From assembly GCA_024693025.1 (NCBI GenBank), contig JAILLS010000053.1, positions 1 to 63,951 of the forward strand: a stretch of 63,951 nucleotides of DNA, given 5' to 3'. The first letter of the stretch is position 1; every line of letters begins with the position of its first letter. The DNA comes from Succinivibrio sp. Lineage in GTDB: Bacteria > Pseudomonadota > Gammaproteobacteria > Enterobacterales > Succinivibrionaceae. Under the pieces are notes generated by a model. The model had not been told where the DNA came from. It worked only from the letters and a program-made list of their open reading frames with translations, and made no database searches. A program made the translations under genes and the position numbers. Positions 17,595 to 25,675 of the stretch are shown piece after piece.

Positions 17595-18137
17595 ATGAAT
17601 ATTTATGATTTTGAACTGACCACCAACACTCAGGAAAAACTGCCGCTGGCAAACTTTAAGGGCAAGGTCCTGGTCATCGTCAATACCGCCACCCACTGCG
17701 GCTTTACCCCTCAGTATGAAGAGCTTGAAGCCATTTATGAGAAATACAGGGATCAGGGCTTTGAGGTCATCGATATTCCCTGCAATCAGTTCTATGCGCA
17801 GGCGCCTGAGGATGATGCCAAAATTCAGGAGTTCTGCATGCTGAACTATAAGACCAAATTCCTGCGCATGCAGAAGAGCGATGTCAACGGAGAGCGGGAG
17901 CTGCCTTTGTACACCTTCCTTAAGAAACAGCAGGGCTTCAAGGGTCTCGGAGAAGGCAACATGGTCGATGTGCTCAAACCAGTGCTCGAAAAAATCGATC
18001 CTGATTATGCACAGAATGCGGATATCAAATGGAATTTCACCAAGTTTGTCATCGACAGAAACGGTCAGGTAGTGGCCCGCTTTGAGCCTACGGCAGATTT
18101 AGCAGATCTTGAGCAGTGTGTAAAGACTCTGCTCTAA
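17595..18137 (+). CDS. Glutathione peroxidase family thiol peroxidase
   Basis: The 180-residue product has the GPx fold signatures: NTATHCGFTPQYEEL with peroxidatic Cys35, IPCNQFYAQAP (Cys63, Gln69) and WNFTKFVID. It is a cysteine, not selenocysteine, enzyme; such bacterial proteins usually reduce hydroperoxides with thioredoxin or glutathione. The ATG at 17595 is chosen because AAGGA lies eight bases before it, while the upstream ATG at 17586 overlaps that site. It is divergent from the OhrR-type regulator and followed by a strong terminator, so it is probably a monocistronic peroxide-induced gene. Confidence 0.92.
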   Translation: MNIYDFELTTNTQEKLPLANFKGKVLVIVNTATHCGFTPQYEELEAIYEKYRDQGFEVIDIPCNQFYAQAPEDDAKIQEFCMLNYKTKFLRMQKSDVNGERELPLYTFLKKQQGFKGLGEGNMVDVLKPVLEKIDPDYAQNADIKWNFTKFVIDRNGQVVARFEPTADLADLEQCVKTLL

Positions 18138-18165
18138 CTCTTACTCACCTGCAGCCTGTCATCTA

Positions 18166-18198
18166 GGCCGCACCTAAGAGTGCGGCCTTATTTTTTTT
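18166..18198 (+). terminator. Rho-independent terminator of gpx
   Basis: A perfect 8-bp GC-rich stem, GGCCGCAC (18166-18173) with GTGCGGCC (18180-18187), and a six-base loop are followed by TTATTTTTTTT. It lies 28 bp after the gpx stop. Confidence 0.92.
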
Positions 18199-18223
18199 AA
18201 AGCTCGGTCCCCCCCGCCTATCA

Positions 18224-18241
18224 GCCTGCCTGCAGGCAGGC
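18224..18241. repeat. 18-bp perfect palindrome between gpx and mcp
   Basis: GCCTGCCTGCAGGCAGGC is a perfect 18-bp palindrome without a loop and without a following T-run, so it is not a classical terminator. It lies between the gpx terminator and the chemoreceptor promoter region. A related sequence (GCCTGCCT/AGGCAGGC) forms the terminator stem at 62814-62840. Function unknown. Confidence 0.6.
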
Positions 18242-18384
18242 AAATTCAGCCAAAAATGCAAACTTTACCACACTACTTCAGCATTAAATATAAGCTATTG
18301 AGTTATTTTTGACGAAATTCAAATTTTCCTTGGCTAAACATGGATTAATATAGGCATAGTGTGGATTTACAAGGCGAGGTTTAT

Positions 18385-19989
18385 ATGTTTCAAAAACTTT
18401 CCGTAAAAGCCAAGGTTTTAGGCGGCTTTGCTGTGGTGATTGTCTTCACTTTCATTATTGTCGTTACCGCCCTGACCATCATGAACAACTTTAATCAGGC
18501 GGCAAATCAGGTGCATAACATTATTACAGTTAGACATGTACGCACGGTTAATATTGAAAATGCCATTGATAAAGCCAAGGAGATGGTCTTCAATCTTTCC
18601 TTCAATGCCGATCAGGCCACGGAGGAGCAGATAAGTCAGCTGCTCGATGCCAATGCTGAATATGTGAGATTAACCAATACTCTCACCGGCGGTACCGATC
18701 CTAAAAGCGCACAGCTTGCCAAGGAAACAGCCGCTAAGGTAAGCGGCATTATCACGCAGGAGTTTGTGCCGATTCTCAAAAACAAGGACAAACCTGCGGC
18801 CCTTGATCTCTACAGCCGCACGCTGCATGGTCTTTATGAAACCGCGACCTCAGCGATGTACAATATCTCAGAAGGTCATATCCGCCTCTCAGGTCAGATC
18901 ATAGAGAGCAATACTTCCATGGTGCCTTTCTATGCCACTTTAGCCATGGGCATTATTGCCGCGGTGCTCGCCGTACTCATTGCCTTTGGGGTCACCAACT
19001 ATACAATTAAGAACCTCAAGACAGCTCTGTTTGCGGCAACCGCCATTGCCGACGGCAATCTGACCACCAAAATCGGCTCTAATGGCTCGGATGAGTTTGC
19101 AACCCTTATCAACGCTACTGAAAAGATGCGTTCACAGCTCAACAATCTGGTAGGACAGATTAAAGAATCTGTATCCACCGCGGTGAAGGATTTCCACTCC
19201 ATCCATGAGATCACGCAGGAGATCAACGGCTCAGCCCAGACAACTGAAAGCAAGGCAGTCACCGTGGCAGCAGCTTCCGATGAGATGGTCTCCACTACCG
19301 CAGATATTGCCAAAAACTGTCAGGCAGCAGCTGAAACCTCCAATAACGCCAACAACACCACCGAAAACGGCGTAAGAGAAATTCAGAACACCATCGATTC
19401 CATTCAGAATCAGGTGACCAAGACCAAGCAGGATGCCGAGCAGATCAACAAGCTGGTGGAACAGTCCCAGAAGGTGGGCACCATCGTGCAGACCATTGAG
19501 GACATTGCCTCTCAGACCAATCTTCTGGCCCTCAACGCCGCTATCGAAGCAGCCCGTGCAGGTGAAGCAGGTAAAGGCTTTGCCGTGGTGGCAGATGAGG
19601 TGCGTGCTCTGGCTTCACGTACTGCTCAGAGTACTCAGGACATCATCAAGATGGTGGGTCAGATTCAGACCGATGCCAATACCGCGAATGAATCGATGCT
19701 CAATTCCTTAAGCAATATGAACACGCTTGCCTCCCAGACAGGTTCCATTCAGAACATGCTGCACAGCATTATCGATCAGGTGGCCAGCGTCAACGCGCAG
19801 ATCACGCAGATCGCCACCGCGGCTGAAGAGCAGACCACCGCTACCTCGGAAATCTCCTCCAACATGCAGGGCATTACCGCAGAATCCCAGAATCTCGGCG
19901 GCCTGGTCAACTCAGCACAGGGTACGGTCAACAGCTCAGTTGAAAATCTGAATAATCTGCACAAGATTATGGAAACCTTTACGGTATAA
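18385..19989 (+). CDS. Methyl-accepting chemotaxis protein
   Basis: The 534-residue chemoreceptor has a first membrane helix at about residues 11-34, a periplasmic helical sensor domain of about 155 residues (4-helix-bundle type, no PAS/Cache motif seen), a second membrane helix near residue 190-212, a HAMP-like linker and the signalling domain with the hairpin tip [40 protein letters not shown] (given here only as landmark, about residues 377-416). It lacks a C-terminal CheR/CheB-tethering pentapeptide. The start is the ATG at 18385 after GCGAGG; a GTG eight codons upstream is less likely. It is monocistronic, with its own terminator. The ligand is unknown. Confidence 0.93.
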   Translation: MFQKLSVKAKVLGGFAVVIVFTFIIVVTALTIMNNFNQAANQVHNIITVRHVRTVNIENAIDKAKEMVFNLSFNADQATEEQISQLLDANAEYVRLTNTLTGGTDPKSAQLAKETAAKVSGIITQEFVPILKNKDKPAALDLYSRTLHGLYETATSAMYNISEGHIRLSGQIIESNTSMVPFYATLAMGIIAAVLAVLIAFGVTNYTIKNLKTALFAATAIADGNLTTKIGSNGSDEFATLINATEKMRSQLNNLVGQIKESVSTAVKDFHSIHEITQEINGSAQTTESKAVTVAAASDEMVSTTADIAKNCQAAAETSNNANNTTENGVREIQNTIDSIQNQVTKTKQDAEQINKLVEQSQKVGTIVQTIEDIASQTNLLALNAAIEAARAGEAGKGFAVVADEVRALASRTAQSTQDIIKMVGQIQTDANTANESMLNSLSNMNTLASQTGSIQNMLHSIIDQVASVNAQITQIATAAEEQTTATSEISSNMQGITAESQNLGGLVNSAQGTVNSSVENLNNLHKIMETFTV

Positions 19990-20004
19990 ACTCTCTTTCA
20001 GGCA

Positions 20005-20034
20005 AAAGCCGATGCCAAAGCATCGGCTTTTTTT
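20005..20034 (+). terminator. Rho-independent terminator of the chemoreceptor gene
   Basis: The stem AAAGCCGATGC (20005-20015) pairs with GCATCGGCTTT (20020-20030) around a CAAA loop, and the T-run continues to 20034. It starts 16 bp after the stop codon. Confidence 0.95.
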
Positions 20035-20199
20035 CTGCCTGAGACAGCCAGAGCTTTACGGTGCTAAATGCTCAAGTCAAAGCAAAGCCAAAGAAACTTC
20101 TTGCCAAAACCTTAAATAAGATATGTAATAATTCAGCACAGAAGCTTAGCTGCATGCACCTGCTACGATAGACAGACTAGTAAGAAAGGTTTTGAATTG

Positions 20200-21375
20200 A
20201 TGTCCACTTTATATGCAATCGGCCTGATGTCAGGCACCAGTATCGATGCCTTAGATGCCGCCCTCATCTCCTATGATGGCCTTAAGCTTAAGGCGCTGTC
20301 AGGAAAAAGCAGTCCCTGGCCCTCTGAGCTTAAGGAGGCTCTGCATGCGCTATGCACCAGTTCTGACGGTGAGGTGGAAAGGATAGGCATTTTAGGCAAC
20401 CGCTATGCAGAGCATGCTGCTGCACTCATTGCAGATCTGCTCACAGAGGCTAAGCTTAAGCCCTCGCAGATTGCCGTCATAGGCTCACACGGTCAGACCA
20501 TCCGCCACAGGCCTAAGCTGCATTTTTCCTATCAGCTCGATAACGGCCCGCGCCTGGCTGCGCTGACGGGTATTGATACCGTCGTGGATTTCCGCTCAGC
20601 CGATCTGGCGGGCGGCGGCGAAGGTGCGCCGCTGACCCCGCTCTTTCATCAGGCCGTCTTCGCAAAGCCTGGCATGCTGCGCCTGGTGCTCAATCTCGGA
20701 GGCATTGCCAATTTAACTGTGCTGACGGCGGAGGGGGAGATCAGCTCAGGTTTTGACTGCGGTCCGGCCAATACGCTCTGCGATCTGTGCTGCCGCAGAC
20801 TGCTGAACATAAGCTATGACAAAGATGCGCTGCATGCCAGAAACGGCAGGATAGTAGACAGCTGGCTGTCAGAGCTGATGCAGCATCCTTTTTTACAGCT
20901 AAAGCCACCTAAATCCACCGGCCGTGAGGATTTTAACGAGCAGCTTATCAGCCCTTATCTTAAGGCCTGTAAGGAAAACCCGAGCCTGACTGATTCGCTG
21001 TTGCGCACCCTTACAGAATATACTGTCAGCAGCGCCGTTGAGGCCATTTTAGGCTGCACTGCAGGCTGCCGCTCAGCAGAGCTGATCCTCTGCGGCGGAG
21101 GTGCCTTAAATCCTCTGATGGTAAAGCTGTTTCAGGACAAGCTTGCAGAGAGTGGCTGTCAGGTCTACCGGGCTGAGGATTTTGGGGTAAGCTCGCAGTT
21201 TTTAGAGCCGCAGGCCTTTGCCTATTTTGCCCTGCAATGCATGCTCGGGCACAGGCTTGATCTGACTCACGTCACCGGAGCATCCCAGAGCAGTATTCTC
21301 GGCTGTCTGTGCCCTGCCGTTGGCGGCCGCTATGAAAAGCTGATGCGCAGCATCAACCTTAAAGCCCAGGATTAA
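20200..21375 (+). CDS. anmK: Anhydro-N-acetylmuramic acid kinase
   Basis: AnmK phosphorylates 1,6-anhydro-MurNAc from cell-wall turnover to MurNAc 6-phosphate. The 391-residue product (family about 370) has IGLMSGTSIDALD at the N-terminus, GSHGQTIRHRP, LVLNLGGIANLTVL, PPKSTGREDFNEQ and LCGGGALNPLM, all characteristic. The ATG at 20200 is used; a TTG directly before it has equally good spacing to AAAGG. It is three bases upstream of the metallophosphoesterase gene, implying one transcript. Confidence 0.94.
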   Translation: MSTLYAIGLMSGTSIDALDAALISYDGLKLKALSGKSSPWPSELKEALHALCTSSDGEVERIGILGNRYAEHAAALIADLLTEAKLKPSQIAVIGSHGQTIRHRPKLHFSYQLDNGPRLAALTGIDTVVDFRSADLAGGGEGAPLTPLFHQAVFAKPGMLRLVLNLGGIANLTVLTAEGEISSGFDCGPANTLCDLCCRRLLNISYDKDALHARNGRIVDSWLSELMQHPFLQLKPPKSTGREDFNEQLISPYLKACKENPSLTDSLLRTLTEYTVSSAVEAILGCTAGCRSAELILCGGGALNPLMVKLFQDKLAESGCQVYRAEDFGVSSQFLEPQAFAYFALQCMLGHRLDLTHVTGASQSSILGCLCPAVGGRYEKLMRSINLKAQD

Positions 21376-21378
21376 ACC

Positions 21379-22533
21379 ATGCCTTTGTCCTTTATTCTCT
21401 TTAGATTACACCCGCTGCTTCTGGCGCTGTTTATTCTGTGGCGTTTTGTGCGTCCTTTAAGACTGCGCCTTGCCTATAAAATCCCTCTTGGGGTGCTTTT
21501 GAGCATCCTGTGCCTTAAACAGTACTGGTATATCTTTACCGGCGGTACCCTGATGAATCCGCAGCTGCCGCGCTCACTCTGCATGCTCGGAACCTGCGGC
21601 ATGATAACCACCCTCGTGCTCTTCTGCCTGGTGCTGCTAAGAGATCTCGTAAATCTGCCCTTCTATACCCTAAGAAAAAGAATCAGACGCGGACTTCTGC
21701 CCTCCAATGCGCTCTGGTGCAATCTCCCTATTCTACTGTTAGCTCTGGCAATAGGCGTGCTGGGTACTCAGGGAGGTTTTGCCCGTCCTGAGGTAGTCAG
21801 ACTCGAGGTCAGCTTAAAACAGCTGCCGCCCGCCGCTGAAGGCTATAAAATTGCCTTTTTGGCTGATACCCATATCAGCACCCCGACATCTCCAGACGAT
21901 CTTGAGTATATTGTCAGGACCGTAGCGGAAGAGAAGCCCAACCTCATCCTAATGGGCGGTGACTATCAGGATGGCAGTGTTGAACAGCTTGCCGCTAAAA
22001 CCGCCTATCTGCTCAGACTTACTGCCCAAGACGGCGTATATGCCGTCTCTGGCAACCATGAGTTTTATTCAGGCTATCAGAGCTGGCTTGACTACTATAC
22101 GCAGGGCGGCTTGGTGTTTCTTGAAAACCGCGGAGTGGTCCTCAAAGATAAGCAGGGACAGCCCCTGTTTAACCTCTGCGGCATGATGGATCAGGCAGGC
22201 CGCAACTTTGGCCTGCCAGGAGCTCAGCCTGAGCAGGCATTAGCAGGGCTCAACCCCGACCTTCCAACCATAATGCTTTCACATCAGCCGGCCACCGCAG
22301 ATCTGGTGCAAAACAGGGTCGATCTGGTGCTCTCAGGTCACACCCATGGCGGTATGGCTCCGCTTCTGCAGCAGCTGGTTTCCAAGGCCAATCATGGCTA
22401 TGTTTCAGGAGTTTATCAGACTGAAAATACAAAAGTTATCGTCAGCAATGGCACCATGATCTGGCTGGGATTTGCCATGCGCCTGCTGGTGCCGCCGCAG
22501 ATCCTCATACTGACCTTAAAAACACAAGATTAG
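21379..22533 (+). CDS. Membrane-anchored calcineurin-type metallophosphoesterase (YaeI/YkuE-like)
   Basis: The 384-residue product has about four N-terminal membrane segments (residues 1-125) and a C-terminal metallophosphoesterase domain: FLADTHIS (DxH), LILMGGDYQDG (GDxxD), VSGNHEFY (GNHE), MLSHQP and LVLSGHTHGG (GHTH). These supply all the expected metal ligands. Relatives include YaeI and YkuE, membrane-associated phosphodiesterases; the substrate is not known here. It is coupled to anmK with a three-base gap, which might suggest a cell-envelope role, but that is inference. Confidence 0.88.
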   Translation: MPLSFILFRLHPLLLALFILWRFVRPLRLRLAYKIPLGVLLSILCLKQYWYIFTGGTLMNPQLPRSLCMLGTCGMITTLVLFCLVLLRDLVNLPFYTLRKRIRRGLLPSNALWCNLPILLLALAIGVLGTQGGFARPEVVRLEVSLKQLPPAAEGYKIAFLADTHISTPTSPDDLEYIVRTVAEEKPNLILMGGDYQDGSVEQLAAKTAYLLRLTAQDGVYAVSGNHEFYSGYQSWLDYYTQGGLVFLENRGVVLKDKQGQPLFNLCGMMDQAGRNFGLPGAQPEQALAGLNPDLPTIMLSHQPATADLVQNRVDLVLSGHTHGGMAPLLQQLVSKANHGYVSGVYQTENTKVIVSNGTMIWLGFAMRLLVPPQILILTLKTQD

Positions 22534-22560
22534 CTTTTAAGATCTTAGTCTTAAAAGCTA
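22531..22560. other. Long AT-rich hairpin after the metallophosphoesterase gene
   Basis: TAGCTTTTAAG (22531-22541) pairs with CTTAAAAGCTA (22550-22560). The stem includes the stop codon of the preceding gene. No T-run follows, so it is a weak terminator or mRNA 3'-end stabiliser. Confidence 0.5.
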
Positions 22561-22632
22561 AACACCTTTGGCATCTACTGCTATAATCTAGGTTATAATT
22601 TTCTTTGAGCCTAACTCAAAGGAGGTATGAGC

Positions 22633-23106
22633 ATGCAGAGTGCCCTGTTAATCATCAGCATCGTATGTCCCATAACCGTGCTTGTGGTCTTATTCATAGC
22701 CTGCAGAAAGCCGGCTGTATCTGCCCCGTCTGCCCCAGCCTGGACCAGAGACGAATACGTGGTGATGCTTAGACGCTACAGAGCCCTCAAGCAGGACTTT
22801 AAAGCCCTTGGATATGTGATTGCACAGCGCAGCGGCAGCTGTCCTGATGTCCTTTTGAACATCATGCGCACCGTAAGACTCAGACAGCTTCAGGAAACTG
22901 ATTATCTTGATCAGCTCCTCAATCTCTACAACCGTGTGCTCTTTGAAGCCCAGCGTGTCTCCTATTTCGACCCTAAGGTTGACGGTCAGCTTGAACGCCT
23001 CAAAGCTGCCCTGCTTAAGCATGAAAAGGCCCTCTGCAGCAACAGCGCCTTCAGACTCAGGCATTCTTTAAAAAAACTTGCCGATCTTTCCTACTGGCGC
23101 CGCTAG
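22633..23106 (+). CDS. Small single-pass membrane protein of unknown function
   Basis: I do not recognise this 157-residue protein. It has one membrane helix at about residues 3-24 (LLIISIVCPITVLVVLFIAC), then a cytoplasmic helical domain rich in Arg, Leu and Lys (YVVMLRRYRALKQDFKAL, LERLKAALLKHEKAL). The start at 22633 is chosen because GGAGG (22621-22625) is seven bases upstream; an ATG two codons earlier is too close. It is separated from the upstream gene by a hairpin and from convergent pncC by a second hairpin, so it is probably expressed alone. Codon and base usage look native. Confidence 0.75.
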   Translation: MQSALLIISIVCPITVLVVLFIACRKPAVSAPSAPAWTRDEYVVMLRRYRALKQDFKALGYVIAQRSGSCPDVLLNIMRTVRLRQLQETDYLDQLLNLYNRVLFEAQRVSYFDPKVDGQLERLKAALLKHEKALCSNSAFRLRHSLKKLADLSYWRR

Positions 23107-23158
23107 CTAGACCTGGCTGAACTTAGATAAGTTTTGAGCTTACGGATCTTAAGATGCA

Positions 23159-23186
23159 CACCTGGCGGCAGAACTGCCGCCAGGTG
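23159..23186. terminator. Hairpin between convergent genes (possible bidirectional terminator)
   Basis: A perfect 12-bp stem, CACCTGGCGGCA (23159-23170) with TGCCGCCAGGTG (23175-23186), has a GAAC loop. It lies between the small membrane protein gene and pncC, which converge here. Neither side has a good T-run, so terminator function is likely from position but not textbook. Confidence 0.6.
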
Positions 23187-23197
23187 CCTTAACATGA

Positions 23198-23800
23198 CTA
23201 GACTTCCTGATACCCATGCGGAGGCTGGCCTGAGGTAATGGCGGTTAAAGCCGAGAGCGCCTCCAGAGCAGTCAGATAGCGAATCGTGGAACGGCTGCCC
23301 TGAAAATGCTCCTCATGGACATAGGCAGGACCTTCGCGATGTTTGATACCAAAGAATACCGTGCCGATAGGTTTATGCTCTGTGCCGCCGCCAGGTCCTG
23401 CGATACCGGTGACCGAGACTGCCAGCGATGCCTTAGAACGCTGCAGCGCGCCCTCTACCATCTGAGCGGCACAGGCGGCACTCACCGCGCCCTGCGTGGA
23501 GATCACCTCCGCACTTACTCCCAGATCTTCAATCTTGGCCTGATTGGCATAGGTGATAAAGCCGCGTTCAAACCACTGGGAGCTGCCGGGAATACTGACC
23601 AGGCACTCGCCAATCAGTCCGCCGGTCAGCGATTCTGCCACCGCGTAGGTCTGATGATAGGCCGCGTACAGCGAACCTAAAACCGCAGCCTGCTGTAAAC
23701 ACTTCTGATAGATCTGAATTTCCAGTGGCGTCAGGATGATGCCAACTGGTTCACAGGCTGGTTCTAAATATCCATTTTGACCGCTTGCAGAATTATACAT
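23198..23800 (-). CDS. pncC: Nicotinamide-nucleotide amidase (PncC, CinA C-terminal domain family)
   Basis: PncC converts NMN to NaMN in pyridine nucleotide salvage. The 200-residue product contains the family motifs AVAESLTGGLIGE, IPGSSQWFERGFITYAN and SVTGIAGPGGGT. It is a stand-alone CinA C-terminal domain with an N-terminal extension of about 30 residues. The ATG at 23800 has AGGAG six bases before it; the ATG at 23806 overlaps that site. It follows the DUF2802 gene by 20 bp, so it may be transcribed with the end of the chemotaxis operon. Confidence 0.9.
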   Translation of the reverse strand: MYNSASGQNGYLEPACEPVGIILTPLEIQIYQKCLQQAAVLGSLYAAYHQTYAVAESLTGGLIGECLVSIPGSSQWFERGFITYANQAKIEDLGVSAEVISTQGAVSAACAAQMVEGALQRSKASLAVSVTGIAGPGGGTEHKPIGTVFFGIKHREGPAYVHEEHFQGSRSTIRYLTALEALSALTAITSGQPPHGYQEV

Positions 23801-23820
23801 AAGCATCTCCTGTTAAAACA

Positions 23821-24966
23821 TTATCTTTGTCTGCGCAAACTAGGGCGCCGTTCGGGAATACCGTAGGCCGAGCGGGCTCTCAGACTGGCTGTATGCCCGG
23901 AAGAGATCACCCGCTCAGGAGTAACCACCGGGACCTCTGCCGCAGGCGCTGCCGCACTCTCGGCAGCCTCTGTACTGACCTCACTTAAAGTCTGCTGAGG
24001 GTGAGCTAACTTTTCGCGGATCTCATCTGCCTCACGCTCGAGCACAAAAGCAGGATCCTCTGCATTATTGCCAAGCGGGGTAAAGCTTGGCTCAGGATGC
24101 TCCGGCTCAGGCTCTTTCTGCTCTACAGCCGTAAATGGTTCAGGCTCAATCTTGAGCTCAACCTGATCTTCTGGCTGATTAAGACTTGGGATCACTACGA
24201 GATCATCATCCAGCTCACGTTCAGGCAGCGACTCTGCCTGCACCGGTTCCTCTATTGGCTGTTCTACAGCAGGCACCGTCTCCTGCATGACAGGCTCAGC
24301 CTGCTCAGGGTGTACTGCAACTGCTGTATCTTCTGCAGGCTGATTTGCAGCAAGCTTAAGAGCAGCTTCTTCCTGCTGCTGTTCAGGCTGCGCCTCCTGC
24401 TTATCCAGGACCTCGGCATTGGTCGGACCGGGGGTCAGATTGGAAGGCGGCTGCTGATCATTTGCTTGTGCCGTCAGTCCATGTACGGCGGTAAGCATTT
24501 CAATCTCATGGCGCATCAGTCCGGTCTTTTTGACCACCTCTTCCATGGTCGCTCCCCGTCTTAACATGCGGGTAGCTTCAAAGATAGGCTGCGTCTTGGC
24601 ATTATTTTCCACGATCTCACGCTGCTGCTGATCCATGCGCAGCGAGAAACTGTTCAGTTTATCCTGCAGCTCCTGAATGCGATCTGACAACAGCTGCTGT
24701 GCCCGCTCCTGCGTATCACAGCGTTCATTAAAAAAAGCCTGCTTGCTCTTAAACTGCATTTCACGCCGCTCAAGTTCTGCAAACTGATCCTGCTGATTCT
24801 TAAGCTGCTCGCGAGTGTGCTCCAGGGCTTTTTTAAGATTATCTATTTGATTTTCAAGAACTGTTGCGTGACGGTAGGAAATTAAAAAAGAGATCAAAAT
24901 CAAAATCAGCACTACAACTGTAATGCCGATAATCGAGAGTAAGGACAAGTCGATATAGGACTGCAC
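23821..24966 (-). CDS. DUF2802 protein of the polar chemotaxis locus
   Basis: A 381-residue protein with an N-terminal membrane helix (about residues 8-30), a long coiled coil (31-115), and a conserved block TRMLRRGATMEEVVKKTGLM with RHEIEML following (about residues 131-160), which is the DUF2802 helix-turn-helix-like signature. The remaining 200 residues are acidic Glu/Pro/Gln-rich low complexity, unlike the short family members (about 130 residues) in Pseudomonas and Vibrio. DUF2802 genes follow cheW in those loci, exactly as here. Function is unknown; the position suggests a link to polar arrays or the stator. Confidence 0.78.
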   Translation of the reverse strand: MQSYIDLSLLSIIGITVVVLILILISFLISYRHATVLENQIDNLKKALEHTREQLKNQQDQFAELERREMQFKSKQAFFNERCDTQERAQQLLSDRIQELQDKLNSFSLRMDQQQREIVENNAKTQPIFEATRMLRRGATMEEVVKKTGLMRHEIEMLTAVHGLTAQANDQQPPSNLTPGPTNAEVLDKQEAQPEQQQEEAALKLAANQPAEDTAVAVHPEQAEPVMQETVPAVEQPIEEPVQAESLPERELDDDLVVIPSLNQPEDQVELKIEPEPFTAVEQKEPEPEHPEPSFTPLGNNAEDPAFVLEREADEIREKLAHPQQTLSEVSTEAAESAAAPAAEVPVVTPERVISSGHTASLRARSAYGIPERRPSLRRQR

Positions 24967-24998
24967 GGAAAGCTCTCAGCTGCTGATCTCTAAAGCTA

Positions 24999-25022
24999 AA
25001 TCTCCGTCTTGCGACGGAGATT
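24999..25022. terminator. Hairpin between cheW and the DUF2802 gene
   Basis: AATCTCCGTC (24999-25008) pairs with GACGGAGATT (25013-25022) around TTGC, a perfect 10-bp stem just after the cheW stop. There is no T-run on the minus strand. It could attenuate or stabilise the 3' end of the chemotaxis mRNA. Confidence 0.5.
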
Positions 25023-25043
25023 GCGGCTAACTTTAGCGGGCTC

Positions 25044-25559
25044 TTACTTATTGATCTCTGCTACTTCTTCCCACTCGGCCTCAGATAAAAGCTTATTGAG
25101 GTCAACCAGGATCAGCAGATCATCCTTACGGTTGCAGACACCGCAGATAAACTTAGCGCTATCCTCAGTACCCACATTAGGCGTATCGTCGATATCCGCC
25201 GTGTTCAGATCCGCCACTTCAGCAACAGAATCCACCAAAATGCCGATTACGTGTTTATCAGATTCAATAATCATGATTCTAGTATTGTCCGTGACCTCAG
25301 CAGCAGGAAGGCCAAAGCGCATTCTTGTATCAATGACCGTGACCACGTTACCACGCAGGTTAATAATACCTAACACATAGGATGGGGCACCAGGTACAGG
25401 AGCAATTTCGGTATAACGCAGGACTTCACGCACCTGCATTACGTTAACACCATAAATTTCCTGACCTAACTTAAAGGTAACCCACCGGAGCAGTTCGCCC
25501 TTTTTCTTATCAATGTCAATAATGTCAGGTTTCTTGCTATCTTGAGCTTCTTCTGCCAT
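25044..25559 (-). CDS. cheW: Chemotaxis adaptor CheW
   Basis: The 171-residue product is a single CheW domain: WVTFKLGQEIYGVNVMQVRE, PVPGAPSYVLGIINLRGNVV and DSVAEV, with N- and C-terminal extensions of about 15 residues. CheW links chemoreceptors to CheA in hexagonal arrays. It lies downstream of parP by 116 bp and upstream of the DUF2802 gene, the arrangement found in Vibrio and Pseudomonas polar chemotaxis clusters. Confidence 0.96.
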   Translation of the reverse strand: MAEEAQDSKKPDIIDIDKKKGELLRWVTFKLGQEIYGVNVMQVREVLRYTEIAPVPGAPSYVLGIINLRGNVVTVIDTRMRFGLPAAEVTDNTRIMIIESDKHVIGILVDSVAEVADLNTADIDDTPNVGTEDSAKFICGVCNRKDDLLILVDLNKLLSEAEWEEVAEINK

Positions 25560-25675
25560 CTGTTTTCCCTCTGAAATCTAAGTTCACCTAAAACAGGTAC
25601 TTATAAATTGTATAAAAAATAATCCAAAATAAAAGAGTTAGATACCAAAAATACAGCCTAGCTCTCGTTTATCTA

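Noticed and set aside
18290-18384. FliA-dependent promoter before the chemoreceptor gene
   Set aside because: TCAAATTT and GGCTAA occur but with wrong spacing for sigma-28; TTGACG is present without a good -10.
24097-24564. 155-codon plus-strand frame antisense to the DUF2802 gene
   Set aside because: Leu/Arg-rich mirror of a Glu/Gln-rich coding sequence; no independent support.
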